64,000 nt of DNA from Komagataella phaffii GS115 (lineage: Eukaryota > Ascomycota > Pichiomycetes > Pichiales > Pichiaceae), in contig NC_012964.1 in NCBI RefSeq assembly GCF_000027005.1, positions 1,860,001 to 1,924,000 of the forward strand, given 5' to 3'. Each line of letters opens with the position of its first letter. The stretch's first letter is position 1. Under the pieces are notes generated by a model. It was not told the origin of the DNA. It saw nothing but the letters and a program-made list of their open reading frames with translations, and ran no database searches. The position numbers were made by a program, and so were the translations under genes. Shown here one piece after another: positions 19,379 to 29,607 of the stretch.

Positions 19379-21535
19379 ATGAAACCAAGACGCCTATTAA
19401 AGCATTATAGAAACCACAGGGACTTGATCCTCAGGTCCTCATATGTGATTGTCCTAGCTTTATCGGTGGTAGAAGGTGGCGGAGGCGACGGAAAGAAAAA
19501 GACAAAAAAAACATCTTCAGCAGCCACTCCAAAGCTCAGTTGGAAAAAATATCTTCAATTCATCAGTGATACAATATGCATAGACAGGAAAACGCCCATC
19601 CTGTTGGGATCCCAAGTTCTTTTGCTTATTATCAGGGCAGTCATTTCCCTCAAGATTGCATCCCTGGACGGAAAACTGGTTGCAAACTTGGTATCGTCCA
19701 AATTCAATAAGTTTTTGAAACTGTTGGTGTTGTGGATGGTAATTGGAATTCCAGCTTCATTTATAAATTCTTCTTTGAATTTCCTTCAACATTATATCAA
19801 GCTGATTATCAGAAACAATCTTACCAATAAGCTCATCAACAAATATCTTCCGGTTTCCGGAGATAATACCACTATTTATAAGCTCATGAATTCTGCACAA
19901 ATTCACGATCCTAATCAACGAGTGACCACGAACATTGAACAGCTCTCTGATTCATTGGCCAAAATATTCCCTCAGCTACTAAAGCCCTCACTGGACGTCT
20001 TGTTATGCGCTTATCAGCTATCGAAAACAGCCCCCAACAGCAATACAGCCGAGGGAGTGCTTATCCTAGGACTCGTGGTGCATTTTACCACGATTTTGTT
20101 GAAGAAATTCCAGCCCAACTTTACTCGGCTTTCTATCCAGTCAAATGATCTGGAGAACAACTTTCACATTTACCATTCCAAAGTGATAGAGAATAACGAG
20201 CAGTTGGCCCTATCAAAATCCTACAACTTGGAATTGAACGTATTGGATAAAGCGTTCTTTGAACTGGCCCTTTTCAAGCGACTTGAATTTAGGAGATTTG
20301 CTGTTTACGACACGATGATGACATTCATCGTTAAATACACTTGGGGTGCTGCAGGTCTTTTGCTTTGTTCTCTGCCTATATTTGTCCAATCCCAATTCAA
20401 AGAGATCAATGACCACCTAATCAACGAATTCACATCATCCTTTATCACTAACAGAAGACTGTTGTTAACAGGAAGTGATTCTTTAGGTAAGATCATTCAG
20501 TCAAAAAAGAACCTTCAAAACTTGCGTGGCTACGTCATGAAAACCTTGGAATTTGAAGAGGAGCTGAACGAAATCAATGCATCCCAAACCGTTGTGAAGT
20601 CAGAAAATATAACTTATAATGACACCGAGGAAATTATCTTTGATAACGTCCCTCTTGTCACTCCGTCAGGTCAAACACTTGTCCAGAACCTTAGTTTCCA
20701 TATCAAAAAAGGGGATCACCTTTTGATAATTGGCCCTAATGGCGCTGGAAAGTCTTCTTTTTTTAGAATCCTTGGTGGATTGTGGCCTGTTGTTCCACCT
20801 GGAAAACTTGGCATCCCCAATGAGGATCCTGTCAGAAAGAATTTCTTTTATCTTCCTCAGAAACCATATTTTACCATTGGAACCTTGAAAGAACAGATTG
20901 TGTATCCTGATTCTGTTGAAGGCTGCGAGGTAACAGATGAAGAACTATACAAGCTGCTTGAGCTTACTAAATTGGAGTACCTTGCAACAGATTGCGAAGA
21001 ATTACTACAACATGACATCGATACGTTGACTGCAGATCACGGTAAACCTGATGAACTGAGGCAGCTACCCATGTCACCATTTGATTATGTACGGAACTGG
21101 TCTGATCTTCTTTCCATAGGGGAGCAGCAAAGACTGGCATTGTGCCGATTGTATTATCAAAGACCTAAGTTTGCTATTCTGGACGAGTGCACTTCGTCTA
21201 TTTCGGCAGATTTGGAACAAGATTGTTACAAATATGCCATTGAAGAACTTGGCATAACAGTACTCTCGGTGTGCCATAGAACCACTTTGTGGAAATTTCA
21301 CTCTCATTTGTTGCAGTTCAAGGTGAAGGATAACATTACTACTACCAGCTTCCACAAATTCAGTCCGGAGGAAAGATTATTGAAACATGAAGAATTGGTT
21401 CTATTGGACAGTAAATTGGCCGAGAAGCAGGAATTAGAGCAAAGATTGAAGTTTCTTGAACAGTCAACAAAATCCAGACCGAGAAACAGAAGTATCCTTT
21501 ACATCAGTGATGATGAAGATGAAGAAATAGATTGA
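19379..21535 (+). CDS. Peroxisomal ABC half-transporter (ABCD family, Pxa1/Pxa2-type)
   Basis: ABCD half-transporters dimerise in the peroxisomal membrane and import long-chain acyl-CoA for beta-oxidation. The 718-residue protein has an N-terminal membrane domain with the ABCD hallmark HDPNQRVTTNIEQL (family pattern NPDQR..TxDI). The nucleotide-binding domain contains Walker A GPNGAGKS at residues 452-459, the ABCD-specific GGLWPVVPPGKL after it, FYLPQKPYFTIGTL (Q-loop region), signature LSIGEQQR at 578-585, and Walker B KFAILDECTSS. A Gly/Lys patch (VVEGGGGDGKKKTKK) precedes the first membrane segment, and the C-terminus is acidic. It is somewhat shorter than the S. cerevisiae pair. I cannot decide between Pxa1 and Pxa2. 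It suits the POT1 thiolase at 32215, which acts on the imported substrates. Confidence 0.92.
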   Translation: MKPRRLLKHYRNHRDLILRSSYVIVLALSVVEGGGGDGKKKTKKTSSAATPKLSWKKYLQFISDTICIDRKTPILLGSQVLLLIIRAVISLKIASLDGKLVANLVSSKFNKFLKLLVLWMVIGIPASFINSSLNFLQHYIKLIIRNNLTNKLINKYLPVSGDNTTIYKLMNSAQIHDPNQRVTTNIEQLSDSLAKIFPQLLKPSLDVLLCAYQLSKTAPNSNTAEGVLILGLVVHFTTILLKKFQPNFTRLSIQSNDLENNFHIYHSKVIENNEQLALSKSYNLELNVLDKAFFELALFKRLEFRRFAVYDTMMTFIVKYTWGAAGLLLCSLPIFVQSQFKEINDHLINEFTSSFITNRRLLLTGSDSLGKIIQSKKNLQNLRGYVMKTLEFEEELNEINASQTVVKSENITYNDTEEIIFDNVPLVTPSGQTLVQNLSFHIKKGDHLLIIGPNGAGKSSFFRILGGLWPVVPPGKLGIPNEDPVRKNFFYLPQKPYFTIGTLKEQIVYPDSVEGCEVTDEELYKLLELTKLEYLATDCEELLQHDIDTLTADHGKPDELRQLPMSPFDYVRNWSDLLSIGEQQRLALCRLYYQRPKFAILDECTSSISADLEQDCYKYAIEELGITVLSVCHRTTLWKFHSHLLQFKVKDNITTTSFHKFSPEERLLKHEELVLLDSKLAEKQELEQRLKFLEQSTKSRPRNRSILYISDDEDEEID

Positions 21536-21556
21536 AAGGAAGGTAGGAGGATTCCT

Positions 21557-22657
21557 TTATTCAGTAACTATGCTTGTGGGAAGAGGGTTTCCGTCTTTAT
21601 CCGTCCAGGGAAACAAGATGGTTCCAAACCAAAAATGCTGCACCACTGGATGCTTTCCTAGGACTTCGCCGAAATACATCTTGATCATACCCTGATTGAT
21701 TTTTAACCAAGTTTTCACGTTAGAAATATCGTAAAGTAACGGCGAGTGTTCGTTGAAAGGTCCCTTCTTTATCTTTTTAATAAATGAAATAGAGTTAAAA
21801 AACATATTGTTCAGACAGCATCTTTTTACAGTGGAGTTGTTTAAAATACTGGATGGCTTTATTGTGGTCAGTTGTTTATTTTGTAACGTATCAACGAATT
21901 GGGAAGATCCTAAAATGTAAGGAAGGTGGAAATGGTCATCCAGACCCCAAACCCCATGAGAACCTGCTGGCTCTAGTTTGTATGTTAAGATCAATGTTCT
22001 TATGAGATCCAAGTATTTTGCAAATAGTATAAGAATCTCTGTTCCGTTGAGATCTATAGGCCCAGAAAGACACATCACAGATGAAATGAAAAGAGCAAGA
22101 AAAGACAGCTCATGGCCTGTTCCGTAATCTATTCGTGCCCTAGAACCGAATGCATTTATCAGATAGTAGACCGCTTCAGTTTTGTAGCTATCAAAATTGC
22201 CGATTGCCACTATGTTCGTTAAATGTATGTCAAGTAGTCTTTCCGCGTCGTTCACCAGATCATCAAACCATTCTCTAAACACAAGATTACCATATCTGGA
22301 ATGATTTTCCACGGGAGGATGTAGTTCGATCTTACTCCTGATCTCTTCAAGTATCTTCAAGAAAGCAATCACCAATTTGTTAGCGACGTACTTCTCAACT
22401 ATCTGGTCGGTTGTATACAATGCATTCTGAAATTGATTCTCATGTGTCTGGTCATCTTGATAATTAACTAAGTGGTATTCTAACACCCCAGGAGGAACTT
22501 GTTTTCCGGAACACAATTGACAGAGTTTGAATAAACCAATGCTTATACGCTCAAAAGCTACAGATTTTTGAAAAACTTGAATGTCTGGTTCGATGTTTAT
22601 TTTCTTTGTTGGCGCTGTTGCAGATCGCTTGAAATCTATTCTTGGGAACTCATTCAT
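21557..22657 (-). CDS. RRD1: PP2A phosphatase activator, peptidyl-prolyl isomerase Rrd1 (PTPA)
   Basis: Rrd1 belongs to the PTPA family, which helps fold and activate PP2A-type phosphatases and has prolyl-isomerase activity. The 366-residue protein carries the family blocks ARIDYGTGHELSFLALF, LEPAGSHGVWGLDDHFHLPY, ILGSSQF, KKGPFNEHSPLLYDIS and GMIKMYFGEVLGKHPVVQHF. The phrases LDDHFHLPYILGSSQ and VVQHFWFG match Rrd1 rather than Rrd2, which has DDYHFLPFLFG at the first. The N-terminal region (about residues 1-90) is variable, as expected. It lacks the long C-terminal tail of S. cerevisiae Rrd1. Its 3' end faces the PXA-type gene, 21 bp apart, and its 5' end is 96 bp from the TOH1 stop. Confidence 0.93.
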   Translation of the reverse strand: MNEFPRIDFKRSATAPTKKINIEPDIQVFQKSVAFERISIGLFKLCQLCSGKQVPPGVLEYHLVNYQDDQTHENQFQNALYTTDQIVEKYVANKLVIAFLKILEEIRSKIELHPPVENHSRYGNLVFREWFDDLVNDAERLLDIHLTNIVAIGNFDSYKTEAVYYLINAFGSRARIDYGTGHELSFLALFISSVMCLSGPIDLNGTEILILFAKYLDLIRTLILTYKLEPAGSHGVWGLDDHFHLPYILGSSQFVDTLQNKQLTTIKPSSILNNSTVKRCCLNNMFFNSISFIKKIKKGPFNEHSPLLYDISNVKTWLKINQGMIKMYFGEVLGKHPVVQHFWFGTILFPWTDKDGNPLPTSIVTE

Positions 22658-22753
22658 ATTATTCGTCTCCCTTATAAGCAGCGGTACTATATCTAGGATA
22701 GGACAAAAGCGCTTAGATAATCATACAGAAGCCATATCTATAAATTTTTCAGA

Positions 22754-23968
22754 TTACATAATCCAGGGTAAGAGTGCCACCATCGCTAGGGTGATCCAGT
22801 TGTTTGATGAGCCTACTAAGACAGCAGCTCCTTCACTTGATGAAGAATACAATCCGGAAGAAGCAGAGCTCAATGTGGTTGCTAGAGTATCCTCTTCAAG
22901 GTCGAAAATCCAACTCTGCTGCACTGATGCCTCAATCTGAGAAGAAAAGTCAGTGTAATTAGAAAGAAAGACAGTAATGGTTCCATCGCTTCCAAATACG
23001 ACACCTCCACTTTGAGTCTCTTCAGGTGTTCTGAGCATGTAGCCGTTCAAAGTTAGCCCAGTTTGGACTTCGTCTGTTCCTTGAAAGTCATGAATCGTAG
23101 AGACAAATTTGTTAGAATCGGTCGAGTTCATAACTTCAAAAATGTCAAACTCTCCACAACCACTAGCCCAACAAGAACATGAAGTATTAGTTGGATATTG
23201 AGAAGTCCTAGCAATGCGGGCATTTAGAAGCCATATAGCTGGCATATTGTAATACAGCACGTCATCTTCTGAGTACTTAGACTCTTCTGGGGTTTCAAAC
23301 TCAAACAGGAACATCTTGGTTGTTCCTGAGAAGCCGTGGAAAGCGGGAATACCATGCCTGTATACACCGCAATCTTTACTCCATCCTGAGCTTTCACAAG
23401 TTACGTTGGAGTAGATGATAATCTCTTCATCTGAGTATAACTCGTTATCTGCCTCGAGAACTTCAGAAGAACTAGCACTCGAAATTCCATCAGTTCCAAC
23501 ATAATCTAGTGCTTGGCCCAGGCAGGTTGAATTCTCGCCAACGTTTCCCATAAAGGTGACGTTCTCTGCTGCCTGAGTTTCGGAATTGTAGTATGCTAGC
23601 CTCTCCCAGGTAGCATCGTTATTGGTTTCATTCTCAGATAAATAGTAAGCAAACTGTTTCAAGCGCAGTGGTCCCCTCAAGTGGACTGAAAGCTCCTCGT
23701 CTAATGGAGAGTTTGGGCCTTCAAAACTGAAGGGAGATTCAGTATTCAGTTTGCACTCACACTTGTCCACGTTTATACTTTCTACGTTGTAGTAAGTTCC
23801 TTCATATCCAACGTTGTTGAATGTTAATGCCCCATATTCTCCTGCTTCCTCTTCAGTTGACCTGGCCACCCTTGACAAAAACGATGTACCAGTTCTAGCT
23901 CTGCGTTCACCGGTGAGGGCGAGTGCTTCAGTAGTGAACAATAGTAAGGTTAGACTTAATAAGTTCAT
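22754..23968 (-). CDS. TOH1: Tos1/Toh1-type GPI-anchored cell-wall protein
   Basis: The 404-residue protein has a signal peptide (about residues 1-17) followed by a possible processing site (GERRARTG). It then matches the fungal Tos1/Toh1 family (DUF2403 and DUF2401), proteins of the cell wall thought to be related to glucan-modifying enzymes. Recognisable blocks are LTFNNVGYEGTYYNVESI, a Cys-rich KCECKL, PLDEELSVHLRGPLRLKQFA, CGVYRHGIPAFHGFSGTTKM, and LLNARIARTSQYPTNTSCSC followed by WASGCGEFDIFEVMN (about 262-279). Several N-glycosylation sequons are present. A Ser-rich stretch and a hydrophobic C-terminus (WITLAMVALLPWIM) indicate a GPI anchor. The order of blocks is closest to S. cerevisiae YJL171C (Toh1). 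Catalytic activity is not established. Confidence 0.88.
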   Translation of the reverse strand: MNLLSLTLLLFTTEALALTGERRARTGTSFLSRVARSTEEEAGEYGALTFNNVGYEGTYYNVESINVDKCECKLNTESPFSFEGPNSPLDEELSVHLRGPLRLKQFAYYLSENETNNDATWERLAYYNSETQAAENVTFMGNVGENSTCLGQALDYVGTDGISSASSSEVLEADNELYSDEEIIIYSNVTCESSGWSKDCGVYRHGIPAFHGFSGTTKMFLFEFETPEESKYSEDDVLYYNMPAIWLLNARIARTSQYPTNTSCSCWASGCGEFDIFEVMNSTDSNKFVSTIHDFQGTDEVQTGLTLNGYMLRTPEETQSGGVVFGSDGTITVFLSNYTDFSSQIEASVQQSWIFDLEEDTLATTLSSASSGLYSSSSEGAAVLVGSSNNWITLAMVALLPWIM

Positions 23969-24517
23969 ATGTGTAAGAAAGAAAGTAAGTTTTTTTTTTT
24001 CATTTTTCAGGGTTTAGACATTACTTATGTTTAGGACATGGTGACGGGGCTGAGGTGAGATCATGTCACGAGAGGAATTTCAGGAATTTCACACAAGATG
24101 CAGCCTTAAAGCACGACCAAAATCAAGACGATTTCTGAAAATTTTACGATAAGATGTCATGGAATTATGGTCGCTCTTAACCTACGCCGTTTCACCCCGC
24201 GTTGGAGAAGAAATAAATTATTACAGTTTCTTACTTACTTTTGTCTGACGAGAGAGAGAACAGGACACTTATAGTACAAACGAATTTGTCAGATGGCATT
24301 TATGCTTGAAAGAACTTTGGAGTATTGTTCAAAGAGACAAGCTTTCGGTCTTTTCGAACGCCAGATCTAAGCCCCGACTTGCGTCAATTAGATGCACCCA
24401 CTGCAAACTTTCTCTCTGCTCATCGCAGTCGAGAAAATCATCCTTACATCACTATCGTGCTCATGTAATCTTGTTTACGCACGAAATCTTTCTCTTCGAA
24501 ATAACAAGCACCAAACA
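23969..24517. other. Divergent intergenic region between TOH1 and NUP192
   Basis: This 549-bp gap should hold the promoters of both flanking genes. The NUP192 frame stays open for 42 codons before 24518, but that extension is not conserved-looking and I treat it as non-coding. A run of T followed by CATTTTTCAG lies at 23990-24010, near the TOH1 start. Confidence 0.4.
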
Positions 24518-27500
24518 ATGAGCAAAGAATGGTCTAATATTCCATTCATTACCCTTTATGATGCAATCGAGGGGAACCAGGCCGAACTTGTAGCCTCTGC
24601 TTTGTCCGAGCTTAAGCAGGATCTGACAAATCTCCTGCTTTATCCTCCCAAATCAGACTCTAGCAGGAAATCTCTGGAGTCTGGAAAAGTCAAGTTCACC
24701 TCGGGCGATGAGTATGAACTAAACAAAGAATTCATAATCGCCACTGTTCAATTGAGCGACGAACTCAACCTGGATGAGCTAATAGCAGCGGAGATAAATT
24801 ACAACGTCAGTGTTACAGACGAAGCTCAACTAGTAAACTCTCTCTTCGATGGTGGAAAAGCTTCATTCTATATGAGGCGTAGATTCATATTGCTGATCGT
24901 CTCATACTTGACCAATGTGTCAGATTTTGGTTCTCATTTTGTTGCCAAGGAATTGGTTGATAATTTGCTGAAATCCTACGAGGTAATCGAAAGAGAACTA
25001 GAATCCATAAAACAATTGGTAGCTAGAACCAAGATCCTAAACGGGAACATAGTTCCAAGAATAATTCAAGACGGTGTTGACTTCAGAAGAAATTTTTTGT
25101 TTAAAGAGCATCAACTGTTGGGGGAAATCATTCATGGAGTCGCAAATAATAATTTTTCAACCATCACAACCGATCACTTCAAAACTTTTGTTTCCCGCAT
25201 TTCTGCCATAGAAGAGAATGATGTCTTCTCGCTATCATACATTCCTATTGTCTTCGACTACTTTAGCCATTTGAACGAGCTTCCAGATTCAGTGGTTGAA
25301 GAGCTCCATTCAACTTACTTGAAAGAGTTAGAGAAGGAAAATGTTAGCGTCACCTTGGCATTGGTCGTACTAGTTTTCTTGATATACTTCGTCAATTGGT
25401 GTAAAGAAAAGGATTCAGGAACTACAAAATATGAGTTTTCGTCAAGTGTTCAAAACCCCCTGTTGAAATGCATTGAAATAGGAGCTCTGGAAAAGTTTAT
25501 GGCCATTACGATAATTCTTTCAAGAGTTGATAACAGCACCACATTTTTTGATTTTCAGTCCCTGCTACAGAATCACATACCCGAACTTACGGCACAGCGA
25601 TTATCGGATGACGAAGGTAGCAAGATAGAAGTGATTCTAGAGGATAATTTCAAGGAGCTTTTAGTCTCAATTTTGAACACTTTTATTCAAGATTTCATTT
25701 CCAACGGAGCATTTTTATTAACACATCTAAGAAACACAGAAGAGGATATCCTTTTGGCTAACGAGGACATATTGGAAGATTTAGATACTTTGGCTGAGAA
25801 TGCTGATCTTGAACGATTCTATCTTTCTGTTTACTATCTTTACTATGATCGCCCAAATATCTGCACGCAGTTTTGGCTAGACAAAGACTCCAATGCGTAT
25901 GGGTTTTTGAAATGGGCTTCAGTCTGCAACTCGCCTTTGATTAGTTCCACTTACTGCCTGATGTTATCCGGACTATCTTCAGGAGAAGCAAACAGCGTTG
26001 AGACATTCAACTTCTTGACTCAACAAAACTCACAGAATATTGTCTCCGGCCCTGGACTTAATTCACGTATTAGTTGGAAAACAATTTATGAGGCACTGAA
26101 CTATTATAACAAGGCATTACTAGAGAATGGCTCCAACAGTATAACTCCTGGAGTGTTTTCTCAAAATTTTCAAGAATCAGTGATCCCAGAATTAGGAGAA
26201 GACTCAGTCATCTTTATTGCCGGATATTTTCAGTTAATCTCATCTATTGCAAACAATAGTGAAATCACCAAGCTAAAATTATTTGAAAATGACTTGCTTA
26301 AGATGCTGTTTGAATTTTTGGAGTCTGCTACTCAAATCACCGCTCCTACATTGCTAGTTCTACGCTCATTGATCGGAACAAACATAGAAAGCAGGCATAC
26401 CATTTGGAGAGCTATCGATAATTGGATTTTTAATTTTCCTATGAATAGGCATTACCTTAGCAGTACGAAGAGTTTTGTGGCTAAGGATGTGTTTTTCTTA
26501 TCTCTCAGAACATTTGACGAAATTAATGCTTTTGTTGGCCTAATTGAAGCATTGTTAAGACCAGTCCAAACAGAAGACACGACGCTGTTAGATCTGACTT
26601 TTCCATTTGATTTGGGGTCAACAACTCGAAAGAATGGAGTATGGTCTTACCTGGAATTCTTTGCTGAGGAATTACTGGTCAATTCCAATAAAGATCTTCT
26701 TGCCCCAAAGAGTCGTATCGCACTTCAGACCTCGTTATTAAAATGTTTTAAGCATTGTCTAACGTTTTTCGATAATCAAGTTATTATTAGTGCTCAAGTG
26801 TGTGGCCTACAGAATCTCAACTCCATCGTCAAATGCAAGGATTTTTTTAAGTTCATAAGCAACGAACCAGGATCAATTGTTACGTATTACTTGTACGAGA
26901 AAAAAGTTTATGATGTTCTCCTCGATATTGCTTCATTGGGAATCGATGAATTAACGGTTAAAAATGAGTCTAGCAAAGAGGCAAAATTACTTTACTTGAG
27001 TTTAGAAGTTATTGATCTGTTATTAGAAAAAGAACCATTATATCTTGATGAAGTTGTTCCATTGATGAAGAAATCAAACATGGATCTTGGTACTCGAGGA
27101 TTGAGTTCTTTTTATGATACATTTTTGTTCAGGCTACCTGTTTTGATTCACATTGGTCTTTATATTGGATCGCAACACTTATCAATCGCAAGAAAATCAC
27201 TACAAATCCTTAGTAAGATATCACTGTCTCCACAGTTCTCTGCTGGTTCTTCCTTCTCATCCGTGGTGAAAAAGAATCGACTACTTTCTACTTTTGAAAC
27301 TGTGGACGAATCAATTAGACTCCGCAATTCCATAATTGATCAGTTGGAGAACCCAAATTCTTTGGCATTAAAGATTGAAATTTTAGAATTTCTGAACAAC
27401 AACTTGAGCTCTGCAGAGTCTACTGTTTCTCATTTTTTTATTGGTTTTGATACCAGAAATTCTTTAGGATTGGGTAATACCCAGGACCTCGGAACTATTG

Positions 27501-29458
27501 CGTCCACAAGATCGACACTTAAAACCTTAGTATTAATACTGGTAGATACTTTGGAAGTGTTAACAGAAGGCAAGAACATTCCCTACAATGCGATTAGAAT
27601 CCTGAAATTAATTTTTGATATTGTGTTGCGACTGTTAAAAAATTCCAACACGTCCAGCTTGATTACAGGTTTCCTGAGAAACGATCTGCCTTTCAATTTT
27701 TTCAAGAAAATATGTATTTTTGAACCGAAAATTGACGTCCAAACACAATGGGATGGTCTATTGCTCGATCCAGCTCTGTCGCTATCAAACACTTTCATCT
27801 GTGAAAGTTACGGAGCAGGCGCATTGCTTGCCTTTATTAGTCAGAGAGCGTTGTTGCTTGAGCTTTTATCGCTTGAGCTGCACAATATAGCGTCCACTGG
27901 ATCTATTTCTGCAAGAAAGAGCTATGTTGATCCGCTAATTGGATCAAGTGAACTCAATCATGGATTCCCAAGAATCTTGGATTTTTTGGATTTCTTGAAC
28001 TTGAATCTTGTCAATAAACTGGACCCATTAGATAGTTATTATCGCCGTTTTGACTTTGATTACATTCTGAAAACATTGAAGCTTAAAACGATTACACTAG
28101 ATGGTGATGAACGCAAGAGCATTTTTGAATTAAATTCGTTGAACCAAATGGTAGAATTGGTTCATTTGGAAGAAGGCGACAAATCTTCATCTACGTTCGA
28201 AGAACGACGAAACTATCTGGTTAACTATTTCTCCAACAGCATTTTCTACACTAATTTTAAGGAACAACAATTCAGGACGCTCCATGCATGGGTTACTCTG
28301 GTCCAGATTATTGTTAATGAAGGTAATTTAACACACGCGGAAAGATCAAACTTTATCCTGGAAGTATTTCAATCCATTGTGCCCAGAATCAACGATTATA
28401 TTGACATCGATATTCAGTACACAGAGGAACTAATGACATTGGTGTTACTGTTGGTGGATTCGTATGAAAAGGACCGAAAATCATTTTTCACTAATAATGA
28501 GACGAGTGAGACCACAAACTCACTTATTGATTCATCTAGGCTTTATCCTTTGTTTAAGATTTCAATCGACACAATACTAAGTCCGTTGTCCACCGGAATG
28601 CTTAGATCCAAAGCCTATGTGTTGATTAGCAAATTCCTCAACTATTCAGAAATTAATAAGGGAGTTTGTACGGAAGCATTGATATCTATTCGGTCACACG
28701 ATGCAAAACTTTTATCGTTGGTTTGTAATGACTCTATCATGGGCGAAGGTGAACCTCGCATTACTTCTATGCTGTTGCTTGATGCATTAGTAAAGATATC
28801 ATCGAGATTTGAAAAGAATTCGTTACAAAGCAATTTTGTGATGGACCATATGATTAAAACCAACTTTTTTTTGATGCTGATTCGAAGCATCAAACGAACT
28901 GACGAAATATTTGGTTTGTGCTTTTCCAAGAAAGGACCTACAAAAGTCCCTTTGGATGTTCTTCTATACGAGTTAACTGCTTTCAAAACTACGATATACT
29001 TCTTGATTCGAGTCGCCAAAACAAAAACAGGAGCACAGCAGCTTGTGAATGGAGACGTCTTTGGGGTGATAAAAGGCTGCAAATTCCTTTCTATTGATCC
29101 AGACTTGGGTGTGGAGTTGCAATTGGTGGAAAATCATGATCAGACTGTCAGGCTCCGCCTTTCGCTGGATTCACCATTGAACGTTTCGTCAGCTGTAGGA
29201 GACAAAATTTCTTATTTTGAGTTGCTTGTGCCTGTTTTTCAACTCACTTTGGCTGTTGTCATATCTCTAGCAGGTACCAACCAAAATGCAGTCAACCAAG
29301 TTCAAGGAGTTATGAAGCATTTCAAAACTTTGGTAGTTGGTGTTCTGAAAAGAGAAGTCCTGATTGAAAAAGAAGCCTCCCAGGCTCCAAATCCAGAAAA
29401 TTATCAAGGGTTGAAACAGTTATCTTTGCTGTTCACCCAATTAAACAGCATTTTGTAG
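24518..29458 (+). CDS. NUP192: Inner-ring nucleoporin Nup192
   Basis: Nup192 is a large alpha-solenoid scaffold of the nuclear pore inner ring, binding Nic96, Nup53/59 and others. The ATG at 24518 gives 1646 residues, close to about 1683 in S. cerevisiae. The N-terminus (MSKEWSNIPFITLYDAIEGN) fits the family, whereas the in-frame extension upstream does not. The segment AAEINYNVSVTDEAQLVN, FYMRRRFILLIVSYL and the following helices match the Nup192 N-terminal domain. The rest is continuous helical repeat without membrane segments or FG repeats, as expected for a scaffold nucleoporin. It is the largest gene of the window and has no visible break. Confidence rests on size, helical character and the N-terminal match. 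Confidence 0.9.
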   Translation: MSKEWSNIPFITLYDAIEGNQAELVASALSELKQDLTNLLLYPPKSDSSRKSLESGKVKFTSGDEYELNKEFIIATVQLSDELNLDELIAAEINYNVSVTDEAQLVNSLFDGGKASFYMRRRFILLIVSYLTNVSDFGSHFVAKELVDNLLKSYEVIERELESIKQLVARTKILNGNIVPRIIQDGVDFRRNFLFKEHQLLGEIIHGVANNNFSTITTDHFKTFVSRISAIEENDVFSLSYIPIVFDYFSHLNELPDSVVEELHSTYLKELEKENVSVTLALVVLVFLIYFVNWCKEKDSGTTKYEFSSSVQNPLLKCIEIGALEKFMAITIILSRVDNSTTFFDFQSLLQNHIPELTAQRLSDDEGSKIEVILEDNFKELLVSILNTFIQDFISNGAFLLTHLRNTEEDILLANEDILEDLDTLAENADLERFYLSVYYLYYDRPNICTQFWLDKDSNAYGFLKWASVCNSPLISSTYCLMLSGLSSGEANSVETFNFLTQQNSQNIVSGPGLNSRISWKTIYEALNYYNKALLENGSNSITPGVFSQNFQESVIPELGEDSVIFIAGYFQLISSIANNSEITKLKLFENDLLKMLFEFLESATQITAPTLLVLRSLIGTNIESRHTIWRAIDNWIFNFPMNRHYLSSTKSFVAKDVFFLSLRTFDEINAFVGLIEALLRPVQTEDTTLLDLTFPFDLGSTTRKNGVWSYLEFFAEELLVNSNKDLLAPKSRIALQTSLLKCFKHCLTFFDNQVIISAQVCGLQNLNSIVKCKDFFKFISNEPGSIVTYYLYEKKVYDVLLDIASLGIDELTVKNESSKEAKLLYLSLEVIDLLLEKEPLYLDEVVPLMKKSNMDLGTRGLSSFYDTFLFRLPVLIHIGLYIGSQHLSIARKSLQILSKISLSPQFSAGSSFSSVVKKNRLLSTFETVDESIRLRNSIIDQLENPNSLALKIEILEFLNNNLSSAESTVSHFFIGFDTRNSLGLGNTQDLGTIASTRSTLKTLVLILVDTLEVLTEGKNIPYNAIRILKLIFDIVLRLLKNSNTSSLITGFLRNDLPFNFFKKICIFEPKIDVQTQWDGLLLDPALSLSNTFICESYGAGALLAFISQRALLLELLSLELHNIASTGSISARKSYVDPLIGSSELNHGFPRILDFLDFLNLNLVNKLDPLDSYYRRFDFDYILKTLKLKTITLDGDERKSIFELNSLNQMVELVHLEEGDKSSSTFEERRNYLVNYFSNSIFYTNFKEQQFRTLHAWVTLVQIIVNEGNLTHAERSNFILEVFQSIVPRINDYIDIDIQYTEELMTLVLLLVDSYEKDRKSFFTNNETSETTNSLIDSSRLYPLFKISIDTILSPLSTGMLRSKAYVLISKFLNYSEINKGVCTEALISIRSHDAKLLSLVCNDSIMGEGEPRITSMLLLDALVKISSRFEKNSLQSNFVMDHMIKTNFFLMLIRSIKRTDEIFGLCFSKKGPTKVPLDVLLYELTAFKTTIYFLIRVAKTKTGAQQLVNGDVFGVIKGCKFLSIDPDLGVELQLVENHDQTVRLRLSLDSPLNVSSAVGDKISYFELLVPVFQLTLAVVISLAGTNQNAVNQVQGVMKHFKTLVVGVLKREVLIEKEASQAPNPENYQGLKQLSLLFTQLNSIL

Positions 29459-29607
29459 TTTACGTAACATACCCACCCACCTTATTAATGAACTCTCAGA
29501 AACTACATTATAGGCGATTTCGCGGAGTACGAACCCACCCACCAAACTTTACTTTACGAGATCTCCTGGAATAGAACTTCAGAGCCCAACTGAACGCTCA
29601 ACTCCTC

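Noticed and set aside
24392..24517. N-terminal extension of the NUP192 frame
   Set aside because: The open frame continues upstream, but the family-like sequence begins at ATG 24518 and the extension looks like promoter DNA.
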